DNA of 6,367 bases from Dehalococcoidia bacterium (GTDB taxonomy: Bacteria; Chloroflexota; Dehalococcoidia; JACPQF01): assembly GCA_030650265.1 (NCBI GenBank), contig JAUSEJ010000508.1, positions 1 to 6,367 of the forward strand. The letters are read 5' to 3'. Positions 6,159 through 6,367 of the stretch are shown piece after piece. The translations under genes and the position numbers were made by a program. Position 1 is the first letter of the stretch, and each line of letters begins with the position of its first letter. The notes beneath the pieces are model-generated. The model saw only the letters and a list, made by a program, of their open reading frames with translations, searched no databases and was not told the DNA's origin.

Positions 6159-6278
6159 GACAGGTAAATGACAAATGGCTTGACCGCTTTTCCAATAATG
6201 AGATGCCTGTTCCTTCATCACATGGTGAAGATTAAGCAGACGGGTGGATGACATAGATGTAGGCAAGAGAGCAGAAAT
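6159..6278. other. Intergenic stretch between guaA promoter and right-edge dyad
   Basis: I see no gene, RNA or clear promoter here. The only structure is an imperfect palindrome at 6213-6230 (CTTCA and TGAAG arms), which could be an operator but has nothing else to support it. Confidence 0.5.
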
Positions 6279-6325
6279 GGGGTATCCTGGTTTCTAGGAG
6301 ACAAACCTAGAAAGGAGGACACCCC
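6279..6325. repeat. 47-bp imperfect dyad enclosing the ribosome-binding site of the right-edge gene
   Basis: The 20 bases at 6279-6298 and the reverse complement of 6306-6325 match at 17 of 20 positions, around a 7-base loop (AGACAAA). The outer GGGGT/ACCCC and inner TTTCTAGG/CCTAGAAA blocks pair perfectly. The right arm contains AAAGGAGG (6311-6318), the Shine-Dalgarno of the gene starting at 6327. In RNA the hairpin would hide that site. This could be an insertion-sequence end, where such structures limit transposase made from read-through transcripts, or an operator or autoregulatory leader. Confidence 0.7.
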
Positions 6326-6326
6326 G

Positions 6327-6367
6327 ATGGATGAGCAGGAGCAACTGCTCGATAGAATGTTAGTGCA
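6327..6367 (+). CDS. Start of a truncated, unrecognised gene (possibly a transposase)
   Basis: ATG opens 13 complete codons, MDEQEQLLDRMLV, before the window ends. A strong AAAGGAGG lies eight bases upstream, so this is very likely a real gene start. The visible residues are acidic and helical with no signal peptide; they are too few to assign a family. The gene runs away from guaA. The dyad around its ribosome-binding site and the lack of an obvious plus-strand promoter within the 120 bases before the dyad make an insertion-sequence transposase a reasonable guess. Within the coding part, GAGCAG (6333-6338) and CTGCTC (6345-6350) form a further small inverted repeat. Confidence 0.6.
   Translation, partial: MDEQEQLLDRMLV

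Noticed and set aside
6168..6251. A 27-codon plus-strand ORF upstream of the dyad
   Set aside because: It has no ribosome-binding site or family resemblance and is no longer than expected by chance.

Overview
This window carries a bacterial purine-synthesis cluster, almost all of it on the minus strand. Read right to left, the order is guaA, purD (fused to a TPR domain), purE, a small cupin gene, and purB. A truncated gene start lies at each edge: a hydrophobic minus-strand protein on the left (1-35) and an unrecognised plus-strand gene on the right (from 6327).

Layout: a minus-strand promoter with perfect consensus boxes and a short structured leader (about 6048-6158) precede guaA. The four genes guaA, purD, purE and cupin follow with gaps of 23, 4 and 2 bases, so they very probably form one operon. 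A 156-base gap then holds a weak hairpin, a 14-bp tandem repeat and a second sigma70-type promoter serving purB, which starts at TTG. A perfect 9-bp stem-loop follows the purB stop and precedes the next minus-strand gene. At the right edge, a 47-bp imperfect dyad encloses the ribosome-binding site of the plus-strand gene, which looks like the end of an insertion sequence or an RNA that controls its own translation.

How the genes work together: PurD (step 2) and PurE (N5-CAIR to CAIR) act in the de novo route to IMP. PurB acts in that route and again in making AMP, and GuaA converts XMP to GMP. PurK (needed to feed a class I PurE), guaB and the remaining pur genes are not in the window. The role of the cupin is unknown.

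Organism: a bacterium of moderately high GC with consensus sigma70 promoters and strong Shine-Dalgarno sites. The guaA-purD-purE-purB order recalls Dehalococcoidia (Chloroflexota), but this is from memory and only a weak inference.

The least ordinary features are the PurD-TPR fusion, an in-frame insert of about 20 residues in PurD encoded by palindrome-rich DNA, the guaA leader (terminator-like hairpin that can compete with the Shine-Dalgarno), an extra 50 residues at the GuaA N-terminus, and the dyad at the right edge. I see no clearly new defence or mobile system.
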